64,000 nucleotides of DNA from Oscillospiraceae bacterium (GCA_029219165.1 JAQXSW010000021.1:1-64000); one strand, 5' to 3'. Positions 35,330 to 45,620 are shown, counted from the first letter of the stretch. A program made the numbers and translations. Notes: a model not told the origin generated them from the letters alone.

Positions 35330-36100
35330 TTAAGCAATTTTCATTTTAAGTTTTAGTCTGTCGCTTATCATAGCAATAAATTCACTATTTGTAGGCTTTC
35401 CTCTTTGATTTTGTATTGTGTATCCAAAATAAGAGCAAAGGACGTCTACATCGCCCCTATCCCATGCAACTTCAATAGCATGTCTTATTGCTCTTTCAAC
35501 CCTTGACGGTGTTGTGTGAAAGGTTTTGGCTACTGTCGGATATAGGATTTTTGTAACAGAATTAATCATTTCGTCATCATTTATTGAAAGAATTATTGCT
35601 TCTCTCAAATACTGATAGCCTTTAATATGTGCAGGAACTCCAATTTGATGCATAATGTCTGAAATAATGACCGACAGTTCACTGTTTGTAGCAACAGGGT
35701 TAATACTTGCAACACGTCCGGCATCGGTATGCTTAACAAGACTGGAAATTCTTCCTGCAAGTGTCTCTGGATCAAAAGGCCTGATAAAATAATAATCCGC
35801 ACCATTACTGAGGGTTTCCTCTTCAATACTGCTGCTTACATTACATGAAGTAACAATGAATACCGGTCTGCGATTCATGCTTTCACGCAACTTAGAAATT
35901 ACTGCAATTGCATCATAATGAACCATAAACGCGTCCATTATAACTACATCTGCATTGTTTTCCTGAGCTGATTTAATAACTTCTTTGCCGTCACGTGAAA
36001 CTGAAATGACATTCGACCCGTTTTTGGTCAGCTCAAGTTTGCACCTCTCAGCAAATTCACTCTCCTCAGCAGAAAAAATAATTGTTAATGACTTTTCCAT
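35330..36100 (-). CDS. spo0A: Sporulation master regulator Spo0A with divergent receiver domain
   Basis: A 256-residue response regulator. The C-terminal DNA-binding domain is clearly Spo0[37 protein letters not shown] and [15 protein letters not shown]. The receiver keeps the phospho-acceptor Asp56 (VVIMD) and Thr84, but the acidic pair is Glu12-Glu13 rather than Asp-Asp, the conserved Lys is Arg107 (FIRPFD) and the usual Met-Pro after the Asp is lost (AFMVHYD). GGAGG precedes the ATG. Phosphorylation chemistry may be altered. It is transcribed away from spoIVB instead of after it. Confidence 0.93.
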   Translation of the reverse strand: MEKSLTIIFSAEESEFAERCKLELTKNGSNVISVSRDGKEVIKSAQENNADVVIMDAFMVHYDAIAVISKLRESMNRRPVFIVTSCNVSSSIEEETLSNGADYYFIRPFDPETLAGRISSLVKHTDAGRVASINPVATNSELSVIISDIMHQIGVPAHIKGYQYLREAIILSINDDEMINSVTKILYPTVAKTFHTTPSRVERAIRHAIEVAWDRGDVDVLCSYFGYTIQNQRGKPTNSEFIAMISDRLKLKMKIA

Positions 36101-36130
36101 AATAAAACCTCCAATTCAAATTTCTGCCAT

Positions 36131-36159
36131 ATATTACCATATTTAAATTTATTTGGCAA
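36131..36159 (-). promoter_or_regulatory. Promoter of spo0A
   Basis: TTGCCA (36154-36159), 17-base spacer, TAATAT (36131-36136) on the minus strand, 30 bases before the ATG. A TTACCATATTT direct repeat overlaps it and recurs about 45 bases upstream. I see no convincing sigma-H site. Confidence 0.6.
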
Positions 36160-36322
36160 TAGAAAAATTGGAATTTTTTACCATATTTTATGTTATAAGT
36201 TGATTACAACCACAATAACTTGTATTTTCATCATTAAATGACATTAATAGCAATTTTTTACACAATTAATCTTTATGAAAGCAGAAATGATATTAGTGTG
36301 CAAAAAATGAGGTGAACAAATA

Positions 36323-37360
36323 ATGAAATCAAAAAAGATTATTTTGAGTTTGACCTTCACACTCTGCACACTGCTTTTTCTGTGTTTTTTTATAAATGAA
36401 AGTAATAATAATGTTCCTGTAAGTACCCCAATCTCTACCAGAAAATACGTCGTCGTAAGTGGAGAACCATTTGGAATTAGACTTTATACTGATGGAATAG
36501 TAATTGTAGGAACCAATGATGTTATTACAAAAAATGGAAAAGAAAATCCGGCTAAAAATTGCAACTTGGCTGTTGGTGATGTCATAAAAGCTATTAACGG
36601 ACGAAGAGTGACTAGAAATTCCGACTTGTCCGAGGCAATTAAAAATAGTAACGGAAATCCCATTGAACTTTTAGTATTAAGAAATAATAAAACACACATA
36701 AGCAGACTTATACCACTTTTATCATTGGATGATGAAAAATATAAAGCAGGTCTATATATAAGGGACTCATCTGCAGGCATCGGTACCTTGACCTTTTATG
36801 ATTCCGAAAGGAAGACGTACGCAGGTCTGGGTCATGGCGTTTGTGACACCGACACAGGTGAAATAATGCCACTCTTTGGTGGTGATGCCGTAAAGGCGAC
36901 TATAGTCGACGTGTACAAAGCACATGAAGGCCAAGTTGGAGAGTTGTGTGGACTATTTCAAGACGACATTATAGGACCCCTTGCAAAGAACACTGAATAT
37001 GGAATATTTGGAACAGTTTCTGAAGATACAATAAAAGGAACAACCTATCCGGTCGCCATGAGTTATGAGGTAAAAAAAGGTAAAGCAAAACTTATATCAA
37101 CAATAGATAATAATGGGCCTAAAGAATATGACATTGAAATTACAAAAATATATAAAGTCAGAAATGAAAAAACAAAGAGCATGGCAATAAAAGTAACTGA
37201 TAAAAATCTTCTCTCTAAAACCGGAGGTATAATTCAAGGGATGTCCGGAAGTCCAATTATTCAAAATGGTATGCTCGTCGGCGCTGTAACCCACGTTCTA
37301 TGTGAGGATCCCGCAAAAGGATATGCTATATATGCAGAGACAATGGTAAATATGGAATAA
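36323..37360 (+). CDS. spoIVB: SpoIVB serine peptidase
   Basis: A 345-residue S55 peptidase. An N-terminal membrane segment (about 5-24) is followed by a PDZ domain (about 45-130, with NLAVGDVIKAINGR) and the catalytic domain: His171 in GLGHGV, Asp293 in VTDKNLLSKTGG and Ser308 in GMSGSPI. The Asp-Ser spacing of 15 matches Bacillus SpoIVB. Secreted by the forespore, SpoIVB triggers sigma-K activation or related intercompartment signalling. GAGGTG lies 9 bases before the ATG. It is divergent from spo0A, 222 bases away. Confidence 0.93.
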   Translation: MKSKKIILSLTFTLCTLLFLCFFINESNNNVPVSTPISTRKYVVVSGEPFGIRLYTDGIVIVGTNDVITKNGKENPAKNCNLAVGDVIKAINGRRVTRNSDLSEAIKNSNGNPIELLVLRNNKTHISRLIPLLSLDDEKYKAGLYIRDSSAGIGTLTFYDSERKTYAGLGHGVCDTDTGEIMPLFGGDAVKATIVDVYKAHEGQVGELCGLFQDDIIGPLAKNTEYGIFGTVSEDTIKGTTYPVAMSYEVKKGKAKLISTIDNNGPKEYDIEITKIYKVRNEKTKSMAIKVTDKNLLSKTGGIIQGMSGSPIIQNGMLVGAVTHVLCEDPAKGYAIYAETMVNME

Positions 37361-37363
37361 GAA

Positions 37364-37390
37364 AAGGACGAGGGAGTTTCCCTCGTCCTT
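37364..37390 (-). terminator. Terminator between spoIVB and pfkA
   Basis: An 11-bp perfect stem AAGGACGAGGG / CCCTCGTCCTT, 5-base loop. The T-rich tail (TTTTCTTATT) is on the minus strand, so it mainly ends pfkA, but it lies 3 bases after spoIVB too. Confidence 0.85.
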
Positions 37391-37417
37391 AAACTATATA
37401 CTTATACTATATAATAG

Positions 37418-38383
37418 TTAGATTGATATTTCGTGAGCCATGCGATATGTATCAAGGTCTAATGTCTTTGTCATTGCAAGAGCTTCATCTATTGGGAAAG
37501 ATACAATTTCATCTTCCCTAACAGCAACTACACAACTCTTATTACTTTCATCTCTTAAGAATCTTGCTGCATAGTTACCCATTCTGGAAGCTAAAACTCT
37601 GTCTCTTACTGTTGGAGAGCCGCCACGCTGAACGTGACCTAAAATTGTTGCTCTGGACTCAACACCGGTTTTTTCCTGAATAAGTTTTGCCATTTCCGTT
37701 GCATTTCCACAACCCTCGGCAACAATAACAACAAAATGACGCTTACCTGTACTTATTGTCTTGCGCATTTTATCAATGACATCAAGTTCAAAATCATATT
37801 CAAATTCAGGTACCAAAATTGTTGTAGCTCCAACTGCAATGCCGGCATAAAGTGCAATATAGCCTGCACTTCTTCCCATTACCTCAATAACACTGCAACG
37901 AGAATGAGATTCTGTAGTATCACGAACTCTGTCAACCATTTCCATTACGGTATTCATAGCCGTGTCATAGCCAATAGTATAGTCGGTACATGCAATGTCA
38001 TTGTCAATTGTACCGGGAACGCCAACGCAATTAACGCCATATTTTGAAAGAGCTTGAGCTCCTTTAAAAGAACCGTCTCCGCCAATTACTACAAGGCCTT
38101 CAATTCCAAGACGTCTGCACATTTCTGCAGCCTTTTCCTGACCTCTTTGAGTCTTGAATTCTTCACTTCTTGCAGAGTGAAGAATAGTACCGCCGCGCTG
38201 AATAATGTTTGAAACAGAACGGAGATTCATTTCAATGACTTCCCCATTCATAAGTCCGTCATAGCCATTCATAACGCCAAGAACACGCATATCGTTTTCC
38301 AGGGCTGTACGAACAACAGCCCTAACTGCTGCGTTCATTCCGGGAGCGTCTCCGCCACTTGTTAATACACCAATAGTTTTCAT
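37418..38383 (-). CDS. pfkA: ATP-dependent 6-phosphofructokinase PfkA
   Basis: A 321-residue glycolytic kinase. GVLTSGGDAPGMNAAVR opens the ATP site, GGDGSFKGAQ is the ATP-binding loop with Gly-Asp-Gly typical of ATP (not PPi) use, TIDNDIACTDYTIGYDTA holds the catalytic Asp, and EVMGRSAGYIA and RATILGHVQRGG contact fructose-6-P. Size matches bacterial tetrameric PFK. It lies 88 bases after dnaE, the common clostridial order. Confidence 0.96.
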   Translation of the reverse strand: MKTIGVLTSGGDAPGMNAAVRAVVRTALENDMRVLGVMNGYDGLMNGEVIEMNLRSVSNIIQRGGTILHSARSEEFKTQRGQEKAAEMCRRLGIEGLVVIGGDGSFKGAQALSKYGVNCVGVPGTIDNDIACTDYTIGYDTAMNTVMEMVDRVRDTTESHSRCSVIEVMGRSAGYIALYAGIAVGATTILVPEFEYDFELDVIDKMRKTISTGKRHFVVIVAEGCGNATEMAKLIQEKTGVESRATILGHVQRGGSPTVRDRVLASRMGNYAARFLRDESNKSCVVAVREDEIVSFPIDEALAMTKTLDLDTYRMAHEISI

Positions 38384-38471
38384 TTTCTATGCCTCTTTTC
38401 CATATTACACAAAATAGTATGACACTTAAAAAAAACTTTGTCAATTGTAAGAAAAATATGTTTACACATAA

Positions 38472-41400
38472 TCAATACTGATATTTTGCATTTTCATGAC
38501 CCAATACGGAAATTAAAGCATTCATGTCTTTTTCAGTAACACATAGACCTGATATATCTGAAAGTATTGAATACTTTTCTGTGCTTGCAAAATAGAAATA
38601 GACAGGTATTTCACCGGTACTCATAGTGGACAAAATTTCTTTGACTTTTTGTATTCTGTTATCCTCCGGTGAATCGAACCGAAGAAAAAGACCAACTTTC
38701 TTTTTTTTCTTTGGAATCAAATTTATATCAAATTTTTTAACACTCGTACATAAAAGTTGTGGCTTTTCATCATCACTTACAGATAACCGACCTTCTACCA
38801 ATACTATTGTATTTTCAGATAACACGCTTCCATATTCAGCATATGTCTTTGGAAAAATTACAAGTTCAATTGAACCGGACATATCCTCTAAAAGTGCATT
38901 AGCCATTGTTTGGCTGTTCTTAGTTATTCTTATGTGTATTTCAGACATCATAGCAAGAACTTTTACAACAGAATTGTCTCTGTATTTTGTATTTTCATTT
39001 TCTCCTGCACTACGAAGATCTGAAATTTTATCACATTTTAGGCTTTTTGAATATTCAACATAATCAGCCATTGGATTACCGGACAAATAAAGACCCGTCG
39101 TTTCCTTTTCAAACTGAAGTATTTCTCTCTTTGAATACTCGGACACATCCGGGACTTTTGGGCCCGCCTCATGACTCAAAGACGTATTTCTGTTAGAAAG
39201 AGCAAAATCAAACAGTCCTATTTGACCTTCTACATTATTTCTTCTGTCTGAGTCAAGCTCCATAAGAATTTCCGGTAGCATGATCATCATTTGATGTCTG
39301 TTAAGACCAAGTGAATCCATTGCTCCGGATTTTATTAAACTCTCAGCAGCCTTTCTGTTGAAATTTTTTCCATGAATACGTTTCATAAAAGAATAGAATG
39401 AGGTGAATTCTCCATCCATTTCTCTTGAAACTACAATATCATTTATTGTGCTTGATCCAAGGCCTTTAACGGCCATAAGCCCAAATGAAATTTTACCGTC
39501 ATAAATTGTAAATTCACCATAACTTCTATTTACATCCGGTGGCAAAACAGAGAGTCCAAGTGAACTGCATTCGGAAATGTACTCTCTAACCTTTTCAGTC
39601 TGCTGCATTACACTTGTAATTTGAGATGCCATAAATTCAGCCGGATAGTGACATTTAAGATATCCGGTTCTAAATGCAAGCGTTGCGTATGCTGCTGCAT
39701 GTGACTTATTAAACGCATAGGAAGCAAAGGAAATCATGTCGTCAAAAATTGAATTCGCAACATCTTTGGAAATTCCATTGCTTGCACAACCGGAGACGAA
39801 TGTTCCTCTTTCCTCTTCCATTACTGCATGCTTTTTCTTTGACATTGCACGACGCACAATATCCGCATGTCCCAGTGAATATCCGGCAAGTTCACGACAA
39901 ATCTGCATTACTTGTTCTTGATATACCATGACACCATAGGTTACATCAAGAATACTCTTCAATTGTGGTGTCTTATATTTAATTCCACTTGGATTATGAC
40001 GGTTCTTAATATAAGTTGGAATTGAATCCATAGGACCCGGTCTATAGAGCGATGTAAGCGCAGTTAAATCCTCAATACTCTGTGGTTTAAACTGAGTCAT
40101 AAATGCACGAAGACCGGTGGATTCAAACTGAAACACGCCTTCTGTATCTCCTCTGGAAAACATTTTAAACGTCTCTTCGTCTGAATAGTCAATATTGTCA
40201 ATGTTAAAACTTGGATCTTTCTTCCGGATTAACTTTACACAGTCTTCAATAACTGTGAGCGTTCTAAGACCCAAGAAATCCATTTTAAGCAACCCGAGCT
40301 CATCAAGTGCCGTCATTGTATATTGAGTTACAATAGAACCATCTTTTTGAGCAAGCGGCACATAGGAAGAAACCGGGTCACGCGTAATTACAACTCCGGC
40401 GGCATGAGTTGAGGTATGCCTTGGCATTCCCTCTATTTTTAAAGCCGTATCTATCAGCGTTTTTACCTCCGGGTCAGAGTTATACATCTTTTGAAGTTCA
40501 GGATTAGATTCTATTGCCTTCTCCAAATTATGCGCAAGCTTCCAAGGGATAAGTTTTGCAACTGAGTCAACTTTGCCATAAGGCATGTCCAATACTCTTC
40601 CCACATCCTTTACAGCTGCTCTTGCGGCAAGTGTTCCAAAAGTTACTATTTGAGACACCCTATCAGAACCATATTTTTTTGTAACATATTCAATTACTTC
40701 CGGGCGTCTTTCATAGCAAAAATCAATATCAAAATCCGGCATTGAAACTCTTTCGGGATTTAAAAATCTTTCAAAGAGCAAATTATACTTCATTGGATCT
40801 ATATCTGTAATACCAACACAATATGCAACAATACTTCCCGCTCCTGAACCTCTTCCGGGTCCAACAGGAATTCCCTTTTGTTTTGCAAAATTTACAAAGT
40901 CATAAACTATGAGATAATAATCTGTGTATCCCATTTTATTTACTACAGACAGTTCATAATCCATTCTTTCTCTGTATTTCATCAACTGTTCTGCACTTAT
41001 ATTTGCATTTTTATATCGTCTTTCAAAACCCAACTCAGTCAGGTGACGTAAATATTCCTCATGAGTATATTCCTTTGGCACATCAAAATGAGGAAGTTTG
41101 ATTTTTCCAAATTCAATGTCAACATTACATCTGTCTGCAATAAGACATGTATTATCTATTGCACTTGGAACAAATGTGAAGAGTTCTCTCATCTCCTCTT
41201 CTGATTTTACATAAAATTCATCTGTTCTGAAATCCAGTCCGGTGTTTTCATTTATTGTATGGTTTGTCTGTATACAAACCAATATTTTCTGTATTTTTGA
41301 ATCTTCTCTTGTTAAATAGTGTGCATCATTAGTGGCAACCAACGGAATATTCAGTTCTTCAGAAATCTTTATAAGATCCGGCATTACCTTAAGTTGCTCC

Positions 41401-41939
41401 GGAATCCCATGATTTTGAAGTTCAATAAAGAAATTATTCTCTCCAAAAATTTCCTTATATTCCATTGCAGCTTCTCTTGCTCCATCATAATCATCATTTA
41501 ATATTCTGGATGGTATTTCACCTGCAAGACATGCTGACAGCGCAATAAGTCCCTTTGAATGTTTTCTTAAAAGTTCCTTATCCACTCTGGGTTTTATATA
41601 GAATCCCTTTGTAAATGACTCAGAAACAAGAGCCATCAAATTCTGATAGCCCTCATTATTTTCACATAATAAAACAAGGTGATGCCGCGTCTTTGCAGCA
41701 TTGCCTTGCTTATTTGTCATATTGTCAATTGCAACATAAACTTCACAACCAATAATTGGCTTAATTCCGGAAGCTTTTGCTGCTTTATAAAAATCAATTA
41801 CACCATACATTACTCCATGGTCCGTAATAGCAATTGAATCCTGCCCTAATTCTTTTGCACGGCTTACAAGCTGATTAATTCTGCATGCACCGTCAAGAAG
41901 GCTGTATTCACTATGAACATGTAAATGTGTAAAACTCAT
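38472..41939 (-). CDS. dnaE: DNA polymerase III alpha subunit DnaE
   Basis: A 1155-residue replicative polymerase. The PHP domain opens FTHLHVHSEYSLLDGA and ITDHGVMYGV, the palm has the metal Asp pair in SMPDFDIDF (about residue 400), followed by RPGPMDSIPTYI, a helix-hairpin-helix region (about 830-870) and a C-terminal OB-fold. Size and order are those of DnaE rather than PolC. Its start overlaps the whiA stop by 4 bases, so the two are coupled. Confidence 0.96.
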   Translation of the reverse strand: MSFTHLHVHSEYSLLDGACRINQLVSRAKELGQDSIAITDHGVMYGVIDFYKAAKASGIKPIIGCEVYVAIDNMTNKQGNAAKTRHHLVLLCENNEGYQNLMALVSESFTKGFYIKPRVDKELLRKHSKGLIALSACLAGEIPSRILNDDYDGAREAAMEYKEIFGENNFFIELQNHGIPEQLKVMPDLIKISEELNIPLVATNDAHYLTREDSKIQKILVCIQTNHTINENTGLDFRTDEFYVKSEEEMRELFTFVPSAIDNTCLIADRCNVDIEFGKIKLPHFDVPKEYTHEEYLRHLTELGFERRYKNANISAEQLMKYRERMDYELSVVNKMGYTDYYLIVYDFVNFAKQKGIPVGPGRGSGAGSIVAYCVGITDIDPMKYNLLFERFLNPERVSMPDFDIDFCYERRPEVIEYVTKKYGSDRVSQIVTFGTLAARAAVKDVGRVLDMPYGKVDSVAKLIPWKLAHNLEKAIESNPELQKMYNSDPEVKTLIDTALKIEGMPRHTSTHAAGVVITRDPVSSYVPLAQKDGSIVTQYTMTALDELGLLKMDFLGLRTLTVIEDCVKLIRKKDPSFNIDNIDYSDEETFKMFSRGDTEGVFQFESTGLRAFMTQFKPQSIEDLTALTSLYRPGPMDSIPTYIKNRHNPSGIKYKTPQLKSILDVTYGVMVYQEQVMQICRELAGYSLGHADIVRRAMSKKKHAVMEEERGTFVSGCASNGISKDVANSIFDDMISFASYAFNKSHAAAYATLAFRTGYLKCHYPAEFMASQITSVMQQTEKVREYISECSSLGLSVLPPDVNRSYGEFTIYDGKISFGLMAVKGLGSSTINDIVVSREMDGEFTSFYSFMKRIHGKNFNRKAAESLIKSGAMDSLGLNRHQMMIMLPEILMELDSDRRNNVEGQIGLFDFALSNRNTSLSHEAGPKVPDVSEYSKREILQFEKETTGLYLSGNPMADYVEYSKSLKCDKISDLRSAGENENTKYRDNSVVKVLAMMSEIHIRITKNSQTMANALLEDMSGSIELVIFPKTYAEYGSVLSENTIVLVEGRLSVSDDEKPQLLCTSVKKFDINLIPKKKKKVGLFLRFDSPEDNRIQKVKEILSTMSTGEIPVYFYFASTEKYSILSDISGLCVTEKDMNALISVLGHENAKYQY

Positions 41940-42877
41940 TTCTTTAAAGCCTCCTTTTCAAAGGAAGCTAAATCTTCTGCAATACCAAGAATTTTCTGAA
42001 GACGATGATTTACTCCGGATTTTGAAATAGGAACACTTAAATTATCCGCTATATCTTTTAGAGTATAATCTTCATTCTCAATTCTTATTTTTGCAACCTC
42101 ACGGAGTTCTTCCGGAAGATATCCAAGCCCACGCTTTTCTTCAATATATCTAATTGCTTCAATCTGCTTGTAAGCGGCATCAAAAGCTCTTCCCGAGTTA
42201 GCATTTTCAAAGTTCATTCTTCTATTAACATGATTTCTCATATCTTTGAACATTTTCATTCCCATTATTTCAAGAGAGGACTCTGTTGCCCCCATTAAAG
42301 TTAAAAGATCTTCTACGCTTTCACTGTCCTTGAAATAAATAACATAGGAACCTTTTCTTATTACAACTTTAGGAGACAATTCAACCTCAGTTATAAACTT
42401 CATCATATCTTCAGATAACACCTTATGAGAAATAACAAATTCAAGATGGTAGTCCTTATTTGGGTCTGTAAGTGTTCCACAAGACATAAATGCACCTCTG
42501 AGAAGTGCTGACATACAGCAGTCGTCATCAAGATTTGCTCTATTAAGTCTTCTGGTAATCTCCGTACCTGTATGACCAAACTCTGACAATATTTTCTTTC
42601 TGTCCTGAGCTGTTTTTACACTGGCTTTATATTTACCGGCATCCGATTTTTCTATTAAAGCATTATTTCCTGTTATTCTTTTTACAAATTCAGAAAAAAG
42701 CTTTGCAATATTTTGATTTTCAGTCTTTATGGATATTTCCGACTGACTGAAATTCCTACAAAAAAGGAAGAGACCATACATCTCTGCATGTAGACAACAA
42801 TCTCTCATATTTCCGCTTTTATAACTTTCACGGCTTACTGAAATAAGTTCATTTTTTACATCTGATGCAAAAGACAT
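41936..42877 (-). CDS. whiA: WhiA family DNA-binding protein
   Basis: A 313-residue protein with an N-terminal LAGLIDADG-like domain (SALLRGAFMSCGTLTDPNKDYHLEF) and a C-terminal helix-turn-helix (ADNLSVPISKSGVNHRLQKI). WhiA controls sporulation septation in Streptomyces and cell division or chromosome segregation in Bacillus. In most relatives yvcK lies between rapZ and whiA; here only 28 bases separate them. Confidence 0.94.
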   Translation of the reverse strand: MSFASDVKNELISVSRESYKSGNMRDCCLHAEMYGLFLFCRNFSQSEISIKTENQNIAKLFSEFVKRITGNNALIEKSDAGKYKASVKTAQDRKKILSEFGHTGTEITRRLNRANLDDDCCMSALLRGAFMSCGTLTDPNKDYHLEFVISHKVLSEDMMKFITEVELSPKVVIRKGSYVIYFKDSESVEDLLTLMGATESSLEIMGMKMFKDMRNHVNRRMNFENANSGRAFDAAYKQIEAIRYIEEKRGLGYLPEELREVAKIRIENEDYTLKDIADNLSVPISKSGVNHRLQKILGIAEDLASFEKEALKK

Positions 42878-42905
42878 ATTCTCACTTCCTTTCTAATGCA
42901 CAAAA

Positions 42906-43763
42906 TTATTTTTTTGTTATGTCTCTGTGATATACAGAAACTCTTAAATCATTTTCTTTCAAATGCTTATACATTTCTTCAGCAAAAGTAACCGAGCGAT
43001 GTTTACCTCCGGTACAACCAAATGCAATTACAAGTTCACTCTTGCCCTCTTCTCTGTACATAGGCACTGAAAAATCAATAATATCCTCAAGTTTTGCAAG
43101 GAGTTCTTTAGATTTATCATATTTCATAACATATGAGCTGACGCATTCATCAAGTCCTGTCTTATTTTTTAATTCTTCTATGTAGAACGGATTTGGCAGG
43201 CATCTGACATCATATACAAGGTCAGCATCTGATGGAATACCGTACTTAAAACCAAAAGAAAGACACTGAATTTGCATTGTCTGTTGAAGGTTTTCAAGGA
43301 ACAGACTGGCAACCCTGTCTTTAAGCTGCTTTGCAGATAAATGTGTGGTGTCTATTACAAAATCCGACACATGTCTTACCGGTTCAAGTATTTCTTTTTC
43401 GGCACGAACAGCGTCAAGAACCGAATCATTGTACTTGTTTAAAAGCGGATGTTTTCTTCTTGTCTCTTTATACCTGTTAACAAGTGTTTTTTCATCTGCA
43501 TCTATAAATATTATCTTGTACTCAATGCCCATATTTTTAAGTTCATCAAGCGACTCAAACAACGCCTTGAAACCATTACCTGATCTTATATCAGTTACAA
43601 CGGCTGTTTTAAAATCCTGTTCACTTTTTTGAAGTATTTGTCCAAAAGCGGGAATAAGCTTTGGAGGCAAATTATCTACACAGACAAAATCTATATCCTC
43701 AAGCATTTCTATTGTTTTTGATTTACCCGCTCCGGAAAGTCCGGTAACAATGACAAAATTCAT
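42906..43763 (-). CDS. rapZ: RapZ/YvcJ nucleotide-binding protein
   Basis: A 285-residue protein with the Walker A GLSGAGKS (8-15), the FVCVDNLPPKLIP block and the C-terminal GCTGGKHRSV. RapZ guides RNase E to GlmZ in enterobacteria; in Firmicutes YvcJ hydrolyses GTP/ATP and affects competence. Its start overlaps the murB stop by 4 bases. Confidence 0.95.
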   Translation of the reverse strand: MNFVIVTGLSGAGKSKTIEMLEDIDFVCVDNLPPKLIPAFGQILQKSEQDFKTAVVTDIRSGNGFKALFESLDELKNMGIEYKIIFIDADEKTLVNRYKETRRKHPLLNKYNDSVLDAVRAEKEILEPVRHVSDFVIDTTHLSAKQLKDRVASLFLENLQQTMQIQCLSFGFKYGIPSDADLVYDVRCLPNPFYIEELKNKTGLDECVSSYVMKYDKSKELLAKLEDIIDFSVPMYREEGKSELVIAFGCTGGKHRSVTFAEEMYKHLKENDLRVSVYHRDITKK

Positions 43764-44659
43764 ATAATTCTCACTTCCGGTTCAAGAAGGACACCCTTAC
43801 TACTGCTGACTGTCTTTTGAATATGTTCAATTAAAGATAAGACATCATTTGCTGTGGCATTTCCCTTATTAATAATAAACCCTGCGTGCTTTTCAGAAAC
43901 TGCAGCGTCTCCTACCGAATAACCCTTAAGTCCGCATTCTTCAATTAAAGCACCGGCAAAATAGCCCTCCGGCCTCTTAAAGGTACTTCCGGCAGATGGA
44001 AAATCAAGAGGTTGTTTTGCCTTTCTTCTATTTAAAAAGTCATCCATTTTATTCTTAATTCCATCAGGATTTTCTGTTGAAAGATAGAAAATTACGGATG
44101 TTATTACCAAATCTGAATTTACATAAGCACTGTGTCTATAAGAGAAATCAAGCTGGGATCCTTGGAAAGAACCACGTTCTCCCTTAAGGTTCAAATGATT
44201 AACAACCATTACAACATCTTTCATTTCTCCACCGTACGCACCGGCATTCATAAAAGCGGCACCACCAACTGTGCCCGGAATACCATAAGCAAATTCAAGT
44301 CCGGAAAGATTATATTCAAGAGCAAATTTGCAAAGGGAAGCAAGGTTTGCACCGGCTTGAGCTTTAACCATATTGTTGCCACAGTATTCAATCTTTGAAA
44401 ATGCAGAACCCATCATGATAACCACACCGTTTATTCCTTCGTCACGGACAATAACGTTACTTCCGTTTCCAAGAATTATTGGCTTCACATTTTCTTTATA
44501 ACAAGCTTTTAAAATTTCAGAAATGGCGTCAACACTATTTGGCTCAATAAGTACCTTGGCAGGTCCACCAATTTTAAAACTTGTATATTTGCTCATTTGA
44601 GCATCCATAGTTACACTGCAGCCATTATTTTTTGCCACAGCAATTATATTCTCATACAT
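43760..44659 (-). CDS. murB: UDP-N-acetylenolpyruvoylglucosamine reductase MurB
   Basis: About 299 residues of an FAD enzyme that makes UDP-N-acetylmuramate for peptidoglycan. YTSFKIGGPAKVLIEP and LGNGSNVIVRD bind FAD; GIPGTVGGAAFMNAGAYGGEM, FSYRHSAYV and PSAGSTFKRP are typical of the type II (YRxS) form, and AVSEKHAGFIINKGNAT closes it. I prefer the ATG at 44659 with AGGAG 7 bases upstream over the longer frame to 44695, which overlaps glk. Confidence 0.95.
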   Translation of the reverse strand: MYENIIAVAKNNGCSVTMDAQMSKYTSFKIGGPAKVLIEPNSVDAISEILKACYKENVKPIILGNGSNVIVRDEGINGVVIMMGSAFSKIEYCGNNMVKAQAGANLASLCKFALEYNLSGLEFAYGIPGTVGGAAFMNAGAYGGEMKDVVMVVNHLNLKGERGSFQGSQLDFSYRHSAYVNSDLVITSVIFYLSTENPDGIKNKMDDFLNRRKAKQPLDFPSAGSTFKRPEGYFAGALIEECGLKGYSVGDAAVSEKHAGFIINKGNATANDVLSLIEHIQKTVSSSKGVLLEPEVRII

Positions 44660-44672
44660 ATATCTACTCCTG

Positions 44673-45620
44673 TTAATTACAGAGAATTGCGGCACCTATA
44701 ATGCCTGCATCGTTGCCTAAAGTTGCAGCGCAAATTTTTGTTTGTACTTTAGAGTGTTTGGTATATCTCTTTTTCTCAACCTTTTCAACCAAAGGCTTAA
44801 TTATGTACTCACCCTGTGCACTTATACCTCCACCAATACACAGTATTTCCGGTTGGAAAATATTAATTAAATTTGCAACTCCGCAAGAAAGATATTCAAC
44901 GAATCTATCAATTACTTTAAGGGCAATTTCATCATTCATATGGGCTGCATCAAAAACAGTTTTACCTGATACATTATCCATATTATTGTCTATGAGTCCC
45001 CACATTATACTGTTGTGTTCACGGTCTCTTATAAGAGCATCCTTTGTCTGTCTGACAAGTGCAGATGCAGAAGCATATTGCTCAAAACATCCTATTCTTC
45101 CGCATGCGCAAACAACTCCACTATGTTCAATGACCATGTGGCCAATTTCACCGGCAGCACCATTAACTCCGGTCAGCAAATTGTTGCCAATAATAATTCC
45201 TCCGCCAATTCCGGTTCCAAGTGTTACTGCAACAAAATTTGGAACTCCGTTTCCACAACCTGCAACCTGTTCTCCAAGAGCGGCACAGTTTGCATCGTTT
45301 TCAACAAACACTTTCTTTCCACTTCTTGTCTCAACTAAAGTTAAAAGTGGTGTGTCATTAAAGCCTAGATTAGAAGAAAACTCAACTACTCCTTCGCTGT
45401 TTACAGCACCCGGTGTTCCAATGCCTATTGCATCAATATCTTCAAAACTTACTCCTGCATTTTTTACTGCCATCTTTGAAACTTCAACAATACTGTCTGC
45501 AATTTGTTCTGCAGGCCTTGGACAATTCGTCTTCACGGAAGCTCTTCCAATAATTCTGTTATTTTCATCCACTACTCCGGCAGCAATATTTGTACCGCCT
45601 AAATCTACACCTATCTTCAT
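44673..45620 (-). CDS. ROK-family glucokinase
   Basis: About 315 residues. IGVDLGGTNIAAGVVD is the phosphate loop, NDANCAALGEQ and TLGTGIGGGIIIGN the glucose/ATP residues, and VCACGRIGCFEQYAS gives the Zn-binding CxCGxxGCxE of ROK proteins (usually CGxxGC). No helix-turn-helix, so a kinase, probably glucose, rather than a repressor. The ATG at 45620 has AAGGAG 8 bases upstream. Insertion between hprK and murB links it to carbon control. Confidence 0.88.
   Translation of the reverse strand: MKIGVDLGGTNIAAGVVDENNRIIGRASVKTNCPRPAEQIADSIVEVSKMAVKNAGVSFEDIDAIGIGTPGAVNSEGVVEFSSNLGFNDTPLLTLVETRSGKKVFVENDANCAALGEQVAGCGNGVPNFVAVTLGTGIGGGIIIGNNLLTGVNGAAGEIGHMVIEHSGVVCACGRIGCFEQYASASALVRQTKDALIRDREHNSIMWGLIDNNMDNVSGKTVFDAAHMNDEIALKVIDRFVEYLSCGVANLINIFQPEILCIGGGISAQGEYIIKPLVEKVEKKRYTKHSKVQTKICAATLGNDAGIIGAAILCN

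Noticed and set aside
36160-36322. Sigma-F/G-type promoter for spoIVB
   Set aside because: Partial -10-like strings exist but none with a matching -35 at proper spacing.
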